Assembly: GCF_900141775.1 (NCBI RefSeq)
Contig: NZ_FSRI01000001.1
Coordinates: 1,148,251-1,212,250, forward strand
Reading direction: 5' to 3'
Length of the DNA stretch: 64,000 nt
Origin: Salinivibrio sp. ES.052
GTDB lineage: Bacteria > Pseudomonadota > Gammaproteobacteria > Enterobacterales > Vibrionaceae
The notes under the pieces were generated by a model that was not told where the DNA came from, made no database searches, and saw nothing but the letters and a program-made list of their open reading frames with translations. This document shows, one piece after another, positions 32,433 to 42,547 of this stretch; the first letter of the stretch is position 1; each line of letters starts with the position of its first letter. The position numbers and the translations under genes were made by a program.

Positions 32433-32888
32433 ATGAAACAAACGTCTCGCACCATGCTTGCACGCAAACACGTCGCTTTGGTGGCACACGATCACTATAA
32501 AAATGCACTGAGCGAGTGGGTAAAAGAAAACCAAGACGTACTTAGCCAACATGAACTCTATGCCACCGGCACCACGGGGCATATACTCGCAAGAGAAACT
32601 GGATTAAAAATCACTCCGTTGATCAGTGGCCCCATGGGCGGTGATCAGCAATTGGGCGCGATGATTTCTGAACAGAGAATTGATGCGATGATTTTCTTCT
32701 GGGATCCGCTCAATGCCGTGCCTCACGACCCGGATGTCAAAGCGCTGCTCCGCGTCAGCACGGTATGGAACATTCCCGTTGCCACCAATCGCTCGACCGC
32801 CCGCTTTTTGATTACGTCGCCGCTATTTGGCCAAGAGGTGGATATTCAAATCCCCGATTATCAAGCGTATTTGGATGAGCGCTTGTAA
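32433..32888 (+). CDS. mgsA: Methylglyoxal synthase
   Basis: 151 residues. Converts dihydroxyacetone phosphate to methylglyoxal, relieving sugar-phosphate stress. Recognised by the [14 protein letters not shown] opening, the phosphate-binding ATGTTGH, and [14 protein letters not shown] with the catalytic Asp. An in-frame ATG four codons upstream exists, but MKQTSRTM is the form usual in Vibrio. Adjacent to helD as in E. coli, though here convergent. Confidence 0.95.
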   Translation: MKQTSRTMLARKHVALVAHDHYKNALSEWVKENQDVLSQHELYATGTTGHILARETGLKITPLISGPMGGDQQLGAMISEQRIDAMIFFWDPLNAVPHDPDVKALLRVSTVWNIPVATNRSTARFLITSPLFGQEVDIQIPDYQAYLDERL

Positions 32889-32953
32889 TCTTTTTCCACA
32901 CTGTCCGTCTGTGACTAACGCCGTCTATGGCTAACAGTGTGGGTTCCCGTTTC

Positions 32954-35029
32954 TTAAAGGTACCCTTTCAACTCCTCCACAAACGATGAGGCATGACCTT
33001 TTTGGTGCACCAGCCACACTTGCTTTTGTGCGCGTGTCAGGGCGACATAAAACAGTCGCCGTTCTTCCGCGTGCTCAATCGGATCTTCATTTTTTCCCAG
33101 TAACGCCTCATCGAGTGAGAGCGAACGAGGCTTGGCGGGAAATACGCCATCATCCATGTCGAGGATGAACACATAGTGGGCTTCTTGGCCCTTGCTGGCG
33201 TGTGCGGTGGTATAGCGAAGCGCCAATGAAGGATACGCATTCTGCCAGCTTTCTAGTGCGTCAGGACGGATGGCATGCGTGCGACCAATCAGCATCACAC
33301 TCACAGCTTGCGCCGCCTTAGCATGCTTTTTTTCTAAGCTTGCCAGTGTTTTTTCTAACTTATCGTCCGTGATCATCTTGAGCGTTTTGGGCGTTTTCGC
33401 CGATGCCTTATCGCGCGCGTAATCCAATTGTTTGCTGAGCTGTTTGGGGTTTTGGCCAATGAATTGTTGTGCCACATCCCCCAAGGTAGACGGATAGCGA
33501 TAACAGGTGGTCAGCCAGCAAATTTCACTGTCACCGAAACGCTGTGCAAACTCGGTGGTTAAACTGACGTCGGCTCCGGCAAAGCGATAAATGGCTTGCC
33601 AATCATCCCCCACGGCATATAAGGAAGCGCGTGGTGATTGGGTTTCACTGTCCGTTTTACCGTGACACAGTGCCTCGAGCATCGCCAATCGTGCTGGGGA
33701 GATGTCTTGATACTCATCGACCATCACAAACTGAATAGGCGTGACGAATTTTCGCTGCTGAAATAACTTGGTGGCTTTTACGATCAAACCATCAAAATCA
33801 ACCGCCTGCTCCGCTTTTAGCGCCTGTTTGTAGGCTTGGTACAACGGCCAAATCACCGCCAGTTCATTTTTTAACGCACTCTGCTCATCAAAGCTCGCCA
33901 ATCTATCGGTCAGGGCGCGCTTGGTGGTATTGGCTTGGATCACTCGAGAAAGACGCGACCAAATCCAGGCGTGCAACCGGTTTTCATGGGCACAGGCGCT
34001 GAGCTCAGCATTATCATCAAGTGGCAGTGCGTGCTGCTGATGTAATTTGTCCCATGCTTTACGGGTAGAGGACTGTTGCCAGTGTTCGGCGAGTGTTTGG
34101 GTCAGCCATGCCGCTTTGGCCGTATCATCACGTGCGAGTGGAGAAATAACTGGCGCCTTCCCTTCATGTTCAGCAAGTTGCTGGCGGGCAAAGCCATGAA
34201 AGGTGGTTACATTCACTTCATGGCCAGTTTTGGTCTTAATCCGAGTTTTGAGCTCTTCAGCGGCATCTCGACCAAAGGCAAGCAACAAAAGCTGCTCAGG
34301 CTTGGCTTGACCGCTTTCAATCAAGTAGGCGGCGCGTGCTACCAACACGCTGGTTTTGCCGCTACCGGGCCCCGCAACCACCAAGGTATGGGATTCATCG
34401 GTGAGCACGGCGGCGCGCTGCCCGTCATTCAATGGCGATGATTCGATGCGATCAAACCACGTTTGCCACAGATTGAGCATCGCCGCTTGCCACTGTTGAT
34501 TGCGGGCTTTCAGCCAGCTTGAATCGGCCTGCAACACAGGCGCTAACGTGGTGGCAAGGCTTTCGTCCAAATTGGCTAAGAATGAGGCGGATATCCCCTC
34601 GCCTTCCAGCTTATTCAATACCGTTTGCTGCGCGGTGCGTAATTGCGCGACACGGACGTAACCTGGCGCATTCACCAATGCATCAAACTCGGCCAACAAA
34701 CACGGCCGAATCATCGCCAGTCGTTTTTGGTAGCGCGTGATATACGCTTGATACTGGCGGTAAATCGTTTGTCCTGCTTGTTGGGCGTGATGCCACGGTA
34801 AACCAAATACGTCAAATGGGCGCGGTTCACCATCTTGGGTATAACCGGTTAAAGAAATGGTCCCCCACAGCAACCCTCTCGATATCGTCAGTTCCCCGTC
34901 CCATGCTGAAAACGGAATATATTGACGATGGTGGCGAGATTCGAGCAGTAAGCCATTTTCTTCAAGCTGTAGACTATAATGATCGCCATAAACGAGCCAT
35001 TGTGCCCAGCGATTGGCCGTCAGTTTCAT
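32954..35029 (-). CDS. helD: DNA helicase IV
   Basis: 691 residues of the UvrD/Rep superfamily 1. A DNA helicase IV N-terminal region (MKLTANRWAQWLVYGDHYSLQL) precedes Walker A VVAGPGSGKTSVL, QFVMVDEYQDISPARLAML (Walker B), AVGDDWQAIYRFAGAD, and the C-terminal TAHASKGQEAHYVFIL and EERRLFYVALTRAQ motifs. A 3'-5' helicase in recombination and repair. Convergent with mgsA. Confidence 0.93.
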   Translation of the reverse strand: MKLTANRWAQWLVYGDHYSLQLEENGLLLESRHHRQYIPFSAWDGELTISRGLLWGTISLTGYTQDGEPRPFDVFGLPWHHAQQAGQTIYRQYQAYITRYQKRLAMIRPCLLAEFDALVNAPGYVRVAQLRTAQQTVLNKLEGEGISASFLANLDESLATTLAPVLQADSSWLKARNQQWQAAMLNLWQTWFDRIESSPLNDGQRAAVLTDESHTLVVAGPGSGKTSVLVARAAYLIESGQAKPEQLLLLAFGRDAAEELKTRIKTKTGHEVNVTTFHGFARQQLAEHEGKAPVISPLARDDTAKAAWLTQTLAEHWQQSSTRKAWDKLHQQHALPLDDNAELSACAHENRLHAWIWSRLSRVIQANTTKRALTDRLASFDEQSALKNELAVIWPLYQAYKQALKAEQAVDFDGLIVKATKLFQQRKFVTPIQFVMVDEYQDISPARLAMLEALCHGKTDSETQSPRASLYAVGDDWQAIYRFAGADVSLTTEFAQRFGDSEICWLTTCYRYPSTLGDVAQQFIGQNPKQLSKQLDYARDKASAKTPKTLKMITDDKLEKTLASLEKKHAKAAQAVSVMLIGRTHAIRPDALESWQNAYPSLALRYTTAHASKGQEAHYVFILDMDDGVFPAKPRSLSLDEALLGKNEDPIEHAEERRLFYVALTRAQKQVWLVHQKGHASSFVEELKGYL

Positions 35030-35273
35030 ATTTATACGTTATTCAGCGAATAAGGCACAGGCTGTGCCCTAGAAAGATGCTTGGCATGCTACTGCTCAAT
35101 GCTCGATAAATCAATTCACTAGACTTAGCAGCAAAAGTAAACGCGGAGGCGATACCTTGAAATTGACCTGCCGCAACCATTTCCTCAATCTATGACAAAA
35201 TGCCCGAATGAGGCTTAGTTTCTGACCCCGTTTCTGCTATCTTGCCAACATTGTTGGCCGATCACTGTTATTT

Positions 35274-37532
35274 ATGTCTCTTTCTCTGCCACGTATTCCT
35301 TTCCTGCCACTCGCCGTGCGCGAGTATTGGGCGAACCATCGAATTAATGACAGTATTCGCGTCCTTATCGCGCTAATGGGGGTGGCTCTGTATGCTAGTT
35401 ATGCGGGGCGCACCGATATTGTCACGCCGCTTGTGCTCGGTGTAATCGCCTCTGCACTGGCAGAAGTCGACGATCATTTCTGGGGCCGTGTTCGTGCACT
35501 CGGCGTGACCTTGATATGCTTCACCGTCGCTGCATTTTCGGTCGAACTGCTCTACGACACCCCCTGGCTATTTGCCGTTGGTCTCACACTATCAAGTTTT
35601 GGCTTTATCATGCTGGGCGCCATTGGTGAGCGCTATGGCACCATTGCGTTTGCATCGCTGCTACTCGCGGTTTACACCATGCTGGGGATGGAGCAAGGCA
35701 GTGATATGTGGTTGCAACCTATGATGCTGCTGTCAGGCGCACTCTGGTATGGTCTTTTATCACTGGTATGGCTCCTGATTTGGCCACACCGTCCGGTTCA
35801 ACATCGGCTGGCGGCAGTGTTTCGCCAAACCGCAACCTATATGGAAACGAAATCTAGCCTGTTTCACCCAGTGGCAGAATTAGTGCCCCAACCGACTCGC
35901 ATTGCCGCCGCCAACCAAAATGCGCAAGTGGTGGCCGCGCTTAACCAAGCGAAAGCATCGTTATTAGCTCGCGCGCGACGCGGCCGGCTAACGCAACGTC
36001 ATCAAACCTTGTTGCAGACGTACTTCATTGCCCAAGACATTCATGAACGAGTAAGTTCGTCGCATTATCGTTATCAAGATCTCGCTGCACACTTTTTCCA
36101 CTCTGATATTCTGTTTCGTTTTGAAGCCTTACTCAATGCCCAGGCCAAAGCCTGCCGAGAGGTGGCACAAGCTTTATCCTTGGGGGCCCGCTATCATCAC
36201 CCTCAAGGTGCTCAGCAAGCATTAATGGCGATTAAACAGTCCATGCAGTATTTATCGGCACAGGCGACACAAGTACCATCGCGTATGGCCTTACTCCAAC
36301 AGCTCGACTTTTTGTATAAAAACTTAGAAACGGTTGAGCAGCAACTGGCGAGTCTGAGTAACTTGGCGGCAAACGATGGCACACAAGAGAGTGAGTTAGC
36401 CGATCCCGATGCCCGCTCTCTAGGTGAAATGGCGTATCGAATTCGCCGACAGTTGACGCTCAAATCGCTACGTTTTCGTCATGCTGTCCGCTTATCTTTA
36501 TCGTTGCTCACTGGCTATGGGGTGATTCAGGGGTTATCGCTTGAACATGGTTTTTGGATCTTGATGACGATACAGTTCGTTTGTCAGACCAACTACTCCG
36601 CGACTCGAAGTAAACTCAAGGAAAGGATCCTGGGAACGGTGGCAGGCTTGCTGTTCGGCGTGCCGGCGCTCTATCTCTTTCCAGATCCCAGCAGTCAACT
36701 GGCTTTGATGGTGATCACCGGTGTGCTCTTTTTCGCATTTCGCACCGTGCAATATACGCTCGCGACGCTGTTTATCACCCTGCTAGTACTGATGTGCTTT
36801 AGCCAATTTGGTCAGGGTTTTGCGGTGATCTTGCCTCGCTTAGGTGATACCGTCATCGGCTGCTTAATTGCCGTAGCAGCAGTACGTTACGTGCTTCCCG
36901 ATTGGCAAGCTCACCGCCTGCGTGGGATCATGACCGAGGCACTACAAGCTAATCGTGATTACCTCGCCCATGTGATCGCTCAATATCGCGTCGGTAAACG
37001 CGATAATCTCGCTTACCGTATCGCGCGACGTCACGCCCATAACGCCGATGCTGAGCTCACGACCGCAATCAGTAATATGTTGGTCGAACCGGGCCGTTAT
37101 CGAACCAATATTGAAGAAACCTTCCGGTTCTTATGCTTAAACAACGCGATGTTGAGCTATATTTCGGCACTTGGAGCCCATCGAAGCCGAATGGACGATG
37201 AAGTGAACCATCAGAAAATGGCGCAGCTACATCGCGAGATCCATCAATCGCTAAATGATTTAACTGAGCGGCTTAGCCATACCCTGCCGGTAGAGCAGCC
37301 TGCCCAAGTTGCCTCAACAGGCGATAAAGCCCTGTCAGGTCAACCAGCAGAGAGTAGCGTAGAAGCGGCTTATCGTGAGACGATCACGGAAACGACGTCC
37401 CATGAGGCCACTAATAACACACCACTGAGCATGGTGTTGCAGCAGTTAGCCTTGATACAACGGATGCTTCCAGAATTAGCAACGCTCACGTCAACCTTGC
37501 GCCAGCAGGCGCTCAAACAGAGCCGAGCCTAG
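35274..37532 (+). CDS. yccS: YccS-like FUSC family membrane protein
   Basis: 752 residues. Two blocks of five to six membrane segments (about 25-165 and 395-525) separated by a cytoplasmic domain, the layout of the YccS/YhfK group; RHAVRLSLSLLTGYGVIQGLSLEHGFWILMTIQFVCQTNYSATRSKLKERILGT is the family core, opening the second block. Members resemble aromatic-acid efflux proteins, but YccS has no confirmed substrate. The last 90 residues are a variable polar tail. Divergent from helD, as in E. coli. Confidence 0.88.
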   Translation: MSLSLPRIPFLPLAVREYWANHRINDSIRVLIALMGVALYASYAGRTDIVTPLVLGVIASALAEVDDHFWGRVRALGVTLICFTVAAFSVELLYDTPWLFAVGLTLSSFGFIMLGAIGERYGTIAFASLLLAVYTMLGMEQGSDMWLQPMMLLSGALWYGLLSLVWLLIWPHRPVQHRLAAVFRQTATYMETKSSLFHPVAELVPQPTRIAAANQNAQVVAALNQAKASLLARARRGRLTQRHQTLLQTYFIAQDIHERVSSSHYRYQDLAAHFFHSDILFRFEALLNAQAKACREVAQALSLGARYHHPQGAQQALMAIKQSMQYLSAQATQVPSRMALLQQLDFLYKNLETVEQQLASLSNLAANDGTQESELADPDARSLGEMAYRIRRQLTLKSLRFRHAVRLSLSLLTGYGVIQGLSLEHGFWILMTIQFVCQTNYSATRSKLKERILGTVAGLLFGVPALYLFPDPSSQLALMVITGVLFFAFRTVQYTLATLFITLLVLMCFSQFGQGFAVILPRLGDTVIGCLIAVAAVRYVLPDWQAHRLRGIMTEALQANRDYLAHVIAQYRVGKRDNLAYRIARRHAHNADAELTTAISNMLVEPGRYRTNIEETFRFLCLNNAMLSYISALGAHRSRMDDEVNHQKMAQLHREIHQSLNDLTERLSHTLPVEQPAQVASTGDKALSGQPAESSVEAAYRETITETTSHEATNNTPLSMVLQQLALIQRMLPELATLTSTLRQQALKQSRA

Positions 37533-37539
37533 GTAGGCG

Positions 37540-37573
37540 AAGGCCAAGCCAATTTCTATGCCGGCTTGGCCTT
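37540..37573 (+). terminator. Hairpin after yccS
   Basis: AAGGCCAAGCC and GGCTTGGCCTT pair perfectly over 11 bases around a 12-base loop. The T-run is weak, so termination strength is uncertain. Confidence 0.6.
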
Positions 37574-37780
37574 GTTCACCGCCTGGCAGCACCATGGCGT
37601 TTACCCTCTGACACTTCACTCTGCACGTCAGCATTCTGTTAAATTACACTTATTTACGTCGTTAACGGTTGAAAGCTTGACGTTCAGACCGGATATTAAT
37701 AGTTACGCCACCTGTTGAGACTGGCAACTATACTTGTATTAAGCGGCCCATTGCCGCCGCGTAGCCCGCCCGGAGCATTT

Positions 37781-38950
37781 ATGGCTATTCATGTAGGAAT
37801 CATCGACTCGGACCCAGTCCGCCTCGTTACACCCGTTTTGCATCAGCAATTACCGGTCAGTAAGTTGATCTTAATCGGAACGCTTGAACAGGATCTTGAG
37901 TTTGAACGTCTCACCCGTGTCCTTGCCCCGAAAGGGATTGAGACAGAGTTTTTTGAGATTTCTGATGACATCAACATCCGTGAAGTCAAACGCCAAGTCA
38001 AACGTCTTGCCGAGCAGCTCAGTCCCTCTTCTGAAGACATCCTTTTTAACGCGAGCTGTGGCTTACGCCATCAATTATTGTCGGCTTATGAAGTGTTTAG
38101 AACGTACCAATGGCCGAGCTATGTTATTGAACCTTATAGCGACGAATTGTGTTGGCTCTACCCTGATGGCCTTCCGCAGCAACAAGTGGAAGATCATATA
38201 AGCTTAACCGAATATCTGACTATTTTTGGCGCCCGTTGCGAGCACGAAGATCATAATGTTACGGGTTGCTTGACCAATGATATTTATCGTTTAGGGGAGA
38301 AATGGGCCAGCAATGCCCATGAGCTAGGCCCAGGTCTTGCAACCTTGAACTATCTTGCGACAACGTGCCGAAAAGAACAGCGCCTAGATGTTGCCCTGAG
38401 TGAAAAACAACAAGGCTATCGCGAGCTGGGTATTTTGCTTGATGATCTCGCAGAGGCAGGATTAGCGAATTACCAAAAGGGGATCCTCACATTTAGTTGT
38501 GAAGAAGCCCGCCGATTTGCTAACGGCGAATGGCTAGAAAGCTATGTTCATCACACCGTCACGTCAATTCAAAAAGAACTGCCGACCATTCAAGATAGCG
38601 CGCTTTCTTTGCAAGTGTACCGTCAAATTGGCGAACGTGAAGTACGCAATGAATTAGATGTTGCCATGGTGGTTAACAATAAACTCCACATTATCGAGTG
38701 CAAAACCAAAGGCATGTCTAGCGATGGCGATGACACCTTGTATAAGCTAGAGTCATTACGTGATCTGCTTGGCGGCCTACAAGCACGCGCCATGCTTGTG
38801 AGCTTTAGACCGCTGCGCCATCATGATATTACGCGTGGCACAGACTTAGGTTTGGCCCTTATTGGCCCCGATCAACTGGCCAACCTTCGGACGCATCTTT
38901 ACGACTGGTTTATTGCCGCTGGTGGGACCATTGCTGTGCGCACCAGCTAA
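37781..38950 (+). CDS. DUF1887 protein: CARF-like domain plus PD-(D/E)XK nuclease (Card1/Can2-like)
   Basis: 389 residues, colinear with V. cholerae VC1899. The N-terminal half has a CARF-like Rossmann pattern (VGIIDSDPVRLVTPVL, LILIGTLEQ, DILFNASCGLRHQLLSAYEVF). A winged-helix middle follows, and the C-terminal nuclease carries NELDVAMVVNNKLHIIECKTKG (Asp, then Glu-Cys-Lys). Card1 and Can2 are activated by cyclic oligoadenylate from type III CRISPR complexes, but no CRISPR array or cas gene is present in this window. The ATG giving MAIHVGI has GGAG six bases upstream. Function in Vibrio is not established. Confidence 0.85.
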   Translation: MAIHVGIIDSDPVRLVTPVLHQQLPVSKLILIGTLEQDLEFERLTRVLAPKGIETEFFEISDDINIREVKRQVKRLAEQLSPSSEDILFNASCGLRHQLLSAYEVFRTYQWPSYVIEPYSDELCWLYPDGLPQQQVEDHISLTEYLTIFGARCEHEDHNVTGCLTNDIYRLGEKWASNAHELGPGLATLNYLATTCRKEQRLDVALSEKQQGYRELGILLDDLAEAGLANYQKGILTFSCEEARRFANGEWLESYVHHTVTSIQKELPTIQDSALSLQVYRQIGEREVRNELDVAMVVNNKLHIIECKTKGMSSDGDDTLYKLESLRDLLGGLQARAMLVSFRPLRHHDITRGTDLGLALIGPDQLANLRTHLYDWFIAAGGTIAVRTS

Positions 38951-39012
38951 CCAAATGTGATGTCATGTTGTGAGCAACACCGCATGACTTTTATCGTGAG
39001 TCATCCATAAAA

Positions 39013-39045
39013 AACGCGGCACCCTCGGGCACCGCGTTTATTTTT
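39013..39045. terminator. Bidirectional terminator between the DUF1887 gene and udp
   Basis: AACGCGG and CCGCGTT pair around an inner CACCCTCGGGCA, with A-run upstream and T-run downstream, serving both convergent genes. Confidence 0.85.
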
Positions 39046-39066
39046 AGGATAACAAAGCCTAACTTT

Positions 39067-39828
39067 TTACAGGAGCTTACGCGCCGCTTCTACCACGACT
39101 TTGATTGAGCGCGCTTCCGTTTTTTTCAAGGTTGCGTGATCTGGGGTTTCTTTTTGTGTGCGGTTGATAATTACACCTGCTACACAGCCCGCTCGTAGAC
39201 CAGAGCTGGCACACATGGTCAGCAATGTGGCTGATTCCATTTCAAAGTTCAGCACGCCCATGTCTTGCCATTCTTTCATCGAGCCTTGGAAACGACTAAC
39301 GACGCGACCACTAAAGGTGTCATAACGCTCTTGGCCCGGGTAGAAGGTATCACTGGAGGCGGTGACACCTGTGTGTACGGTTGCACCATCTTCATCTACG
39401 GCGGCTTTCATTGCTGTCGCGACATCAAAGTCAGCAACTGCAGGGAACTCCATCGGAGCAAAATGGGTACTGGCACCATCAAGACGGACTGAGCCCGTCG
39501 TCACAATCATATCACCTACATTAATGTCAGGCTGGATCGCCCCTGTGGTACCAACACGCAGGAAGGTACGCACCCCTAATTGTGCCAATTCTTCGACCGC
39601 GATAGAGGTTGATGGGCCACCGATACCGGTTGAGCATACCACGACGGACTTACCATCGATCCAACCTAGATACACGGTGTACTCGCGTTGTGCAGCAAGA
39701 AACGTTGGGTTTTCCATCAAGTTCGCGATTTTTTCAACGCGCGCTGGATCACCGGGGATAATCGCAACCGTTGCGCCTTGCAGATCCGATTTTGTCACGC
39801 CAAGGTGGAATACAGGGGTATCAGACAT
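39067..39828 (-). CDS. udp: Uridine phosphorylase
   Basis: 253 residues. Phosphorolysis of uridine to uracil and ribose-1-phosphate. [30 protein letters not shown] is the NP-I family phosphate-binding start, [18 protein letters not shown] the substrate loop, and [34 protein letters not shown] the ribose-binding segment. Two adjacent ATGs exist; the second is preferred by spacing from GGAG (seven bases) and by matching E. coli MSKSDVFHLG. Confidence 0.95.
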   Translation of the reverse strand: MSDTPVFHLGVTKSDLQGATVAIIPGDPARVEKIANLMENPTFLAAQREYTVYLGWIDGKSVVVCSTGIGGPSTSIAVEELAQLGVRTFLRVGTTGAIQPDINVGDMIVTTGSVRLDGASTHFAPMEFPAVADFDVATAMKAAVDEDGATVHTGVTASSDTFYPGQERYDTFSGRVVSRFQGSMKEWQDMGVLNFEMESATLLTMCASSGLRAGCVAGVIINRTQKETPDHATLKKTEARSIKVVVEAARKLL

Positions 39829-40056
39829 CATGAGTCTCCTCGCTGAATGCTTTCATCAGCATTAAAAATGACATAAGGCCTACTTGAGTAGGCCTGAACT
39901 CGTTATCGGTTATGTGTTTAGGATACCCAAATTTTACGCCTTTTATGTGACCATAATCGACCTATTGCACTATTAAGTCTTACAGATTTCAAAATTTAGA
40001 GATCACTATCACTTTATAAAGGCAAAAACAGGCAGATGCTGTCCTGGTTTTTGGCA

Positions 40057-42363
40057 CTAGTCACGTAACAAACGTAGCGCATTCAATGTGACCAGTGCGG
40101 TGGCCCCACTGTCGGCCAACACCGCCACCCAGAGCCCGGTAATCCCTAGTACACTCGTCACCAAAAATACCCCTTTGAGCCCTAATGCGATCGTGATGTT
40201 TTGCCGTACATTAGCTTGGGTGGCACGCGCCAGTTGTAACACTCTTGGCAACTCCACCAACCGGTTATGGCTTAATGCGGCCTCAGCTGTTTCTAACGCA
40301 ACGTCGGTGCCACTTCCCATGGCCACCCCAAGTTGTGCCGCTTTCATCGCCGGCGCATCGTTGATGCCATCTCCAACCATAGCAATGCGATATTGGCTTG
40401 CCAGTGCCTCAACGGCCTCTACCTTGTTCTCTGGCAATAAACCGGCGCGATAATCAATCCCCAGCTCTCCGGCAATTTCAGCCGCTGATGTGGGGTTGTC
40501 GCCAGTGAGCATCACAGGTTGAATACCCATCGCACGCAACTGCTCAATCGCCTCACGTGCGTCTTCGCGTAACTTATCACGCCAACCAATCATGCCATAA
40601 GGTTGATCATCCACCATCACCACCGCCACTGTAGTACCGCGTGCGGCGACAGCTTTGGCTTCTTGCTGTTGCGCGTGGTTTAAGGTCGACTCACCCACTT
40701 TGTCTAACGCAACTAACCTGATTGATTGTCCCTCGACCACACCTTGCACTCCTCGCCCTGCATTCGCTTGGATACGCGAAGCTTCGGGTACCGAGATGCC
40801 ACGCTCGGCGCTATACAACACTAAGGATTTTGCTAATGGGTGATGGCTACCACGCTCGATGGCGGTTGCCGCTTGCAGTAGCGTCGTTTCCTCACCTTGC
40901 CAGGCGCGCACATCTGTCACCATCGGTTTACCCTCGGTGAGCGTCCCCGTCTTATCGAAAGACACAGCATTGATACTCGCCAAGGTTTCCAGTGCGGCCC
41001 CCCCTTTGATCAACGCACCTCGGCGCGCAGCCGTCGCCAGGCCGGAGGTAATGGCCGCCGGTGTCGAAATCACCAACGCACACGGGCAGGCTATCAATAA
41101 TAGAGCGAGGCCACGGTATAACCATTCTTGCCAACTTGCGGCAAAGAACAGCGGTGGAACGATAACGACCAACGCGGCTAAGCCTATCATTGCTGGGGTA
41201 TACCAGCGGCTGAACTTATCAATGAAACGTTCAATGGGGGCTTTTTTCGACTCAGCCTGCTCAATCAAATGCAGTATCCGGTCAATGGCATTTTCCCCTT
41301 GAGCCGATGTGACGGTGAGCGCCACGGTTCTATCAGTGGCCAAACTGCCTGCCATTACCTTGTCCCCAACCTCAATATCGATAGGAATGGGCTCACCGGT
41401 GAGTGCGCTTTGGTCAAAACTGGCGGCGGACTCCATTAATTGCCCATCAGCAGGTAAGCGTTCACCAGCACTGATCTCAATGACATCTCCAGGTCTTAAT
41501 GCACTCGCGGCTACCGTCTCACGATCGCCATGTTTGTTGATGCGGGTAACCGTTTCAGGTACCAGGGCCATCAGCGATTGAATACCATCACGAGCACGTG
41601 ACGAAGCATATCCCTCTAATCGTTCACCGATTAAAAATAGTACCAAGACCATGGCGGCTTCGGTCGTTTCTCCTAAATACAAGGCGCCTAATGCCGCAAT
41701 ACTCATTAATGTTTCAATTGAAAACGGTGATCCCTGACGCGCAAGTCGTCCCGCTTTAAATACAATCGGTGCTAACCCAATAATAGTGGCACCTGTAAAT
41801 AACAGGCTTGAGAATGAGGCAGACCAATAGTGCACCCCCCAAGCCATCGCCATCACGACGATGAGTCCAATCAATAACGCCTCATCACGCCACTTCTGCC
41901 AACCGGTTAGCACCGCGGGTGTTTGATGAAGCTCAACCAAGGGAAAACCTGCCTGTTTAGCGGCTTGTTTTATCGCTGAGAGCGTCCCCGTGGGTGTATC
42001 TGGCGTCAGTACGACGCGCAGTTTCTCGGTGGCAAATAGCACCTGAGCCTGTTCCACGCTCGGTGTCGCGTGTATGGCTTTTTCAAGCGTCGCCGCACAG
42101 CTTGGACAATCCATCCCCGTTACAGCCCACTCGTACGTAGTTGATGAGGGAGTTAGGTGAGGTGGTTCATCCGACGAGGCGGGCTCACAGCAATCATGAT
42201 CACGCAGCCTATCGGGGTCATCCTCGCCAGCGTTTCCCTCTCCATCTTGATGGCTAGCACAGCAGCCCGTGTCTTGGCAGGTATTCTTCACCTCTTGGGC
42301 GGGTTGAGACGCGGTTTGATGGTGCGGTTGATGACAATGATGTGTTCCACAGTGCTTACACAT
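40057..42363 (-). CDS. zntA: Zn/Cd/Pb-exporting P-type ATPase with a long His/Cys-rich N-terminus
   Basis: 768 residues, inner membrane. Order: a His/Cys-rich tail (1-65, with HHCHQPHH, TCQDTGCCASH and DHDCCEP), one HMA domain with GMDCPSC at about 83-89, eight membrane segments with the CPC motif in LLIACPCALVIST, SFDKTGTLTEGK with the phosphorylated Asp, and MVGDGINDAPAMKAA. It exports zinc, cadmium or lead. AAGGAATC precedes the ATG. A MerR-type promoter lies about 45 bases upstream, indicating ZntR control; the zntR gene is not in this window. Confidence 0.93.
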   Translation of the reverse strand: MCKHCGTHHCHQPHHQTASQPAQEVKNTCQDTGCCASHQDGEGNAGEDDPDRLRDHDCCEPASSDEPPHLTPSSTTYEWAVTGMDCPSCAATLEKAIHATPSVEQAQVLFATEKLRVVLTPDTPTGTLSAIKQAAKQAGFPLVELHQTPAVLTGWQKWRDEALLIGLIVVMAMAWGVHYWSASFSSLLFTGATIIGLAPIVFKAGRLARQGSPFSIETLMSIAALGALYLGETTEAAMVLVLFLIGERLEGYASSRARDGIQSLMALVPETVTRINKHGDRETVAASALRPGDVIEISAGERLPADGQLMESAASFDQSALTGEPIPIDIEVGDKVMAGSLATDRTVALTVTSAQGENAIDRILHLIEQAESKKAPIERFIDKFSRWYTPAMIGLAALVVIVPPLFFAASWQEWLYRGLALLLIACPCALVISTPAAITSGLATAARRGALIKGGAALETLASINAVSFDKTGTLTEGKPMVTDVRAWQGEETTLLQAATAIERGSHHPLAKSLVLYSAERGISVPEASRIQANAGRGVQGVVEGQSIRLVALDKVGESTLNHAQQQEAKAVAARGTTVAVVMVDDQPYGMIGWRDKLREDAREAIEQLRAMGIQPVMLTGDNPTSAAEIAGELGIDYRAGLLPENKVEAVEALASQYRIAMVGDGINDAPAMKAAQLGVAMGSGTDVALETAEAALSHNRLVELPRVLQLARATQANVRQNITIALGLKGVFLVTSVLGITGLWVAVLADSGATALVTLNALRLLRD

Positions 42364-42404
42364 ACTTGATTCCTTATTAGGTCGTCACGACAAGTGATGG
42401 TTGC

Positions 42405-42436
42405 AGTATAAGGGTTGGAGCCTACTCCAGAGTCAA
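42405..42436 (-). promoter_or_regulatory. ZntR (MerR-type) promoter of zntA
   Basis: On the minus strand TTGACT, a 20-base spacer containing CTGGAGTAGGCTCCAAC, then TATACT. The over-long 20-base spacer with a dyad (GGAG...CTCC) is the hallmark of MerR-family activated promoters and closely resembles the E. coli zntA promoter. Confidence 0.9.
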
Positions 42437-42448
42437 GCACATAATAAC

Positions 42449-42496
42449 TATGATCAAAAATAGCCATGATCAAAAACAGCTATGATCAAAAAACGC
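42449..42496. repeat. Three tandem 16-bp repeats with GATC
   Basis: Three adjacent copies of a yATGATCAAAAAnnsC unit, each holding the TGATCA palindrome with a Dam GATC site. They lie between the zntA promoter and the gltS terminator; the last copy supplies the T-run (minus strand) of that terminator. Confidence 0.75.
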
Positions 42497-42523
42497 CCAG
42501 TCATTCGTTTATGGCTGGGCGTT
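42488..42523 (-). terminator. Terminator after gltS
   Basis: AACGCCCAG and CTGGGCGTT pair around a 14-base loop, followed on the minus strand by six T. Confidence 0.85.
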
Positions 42524-42547
42524 AATCGGTCACGAGCGTGTGTTCGG

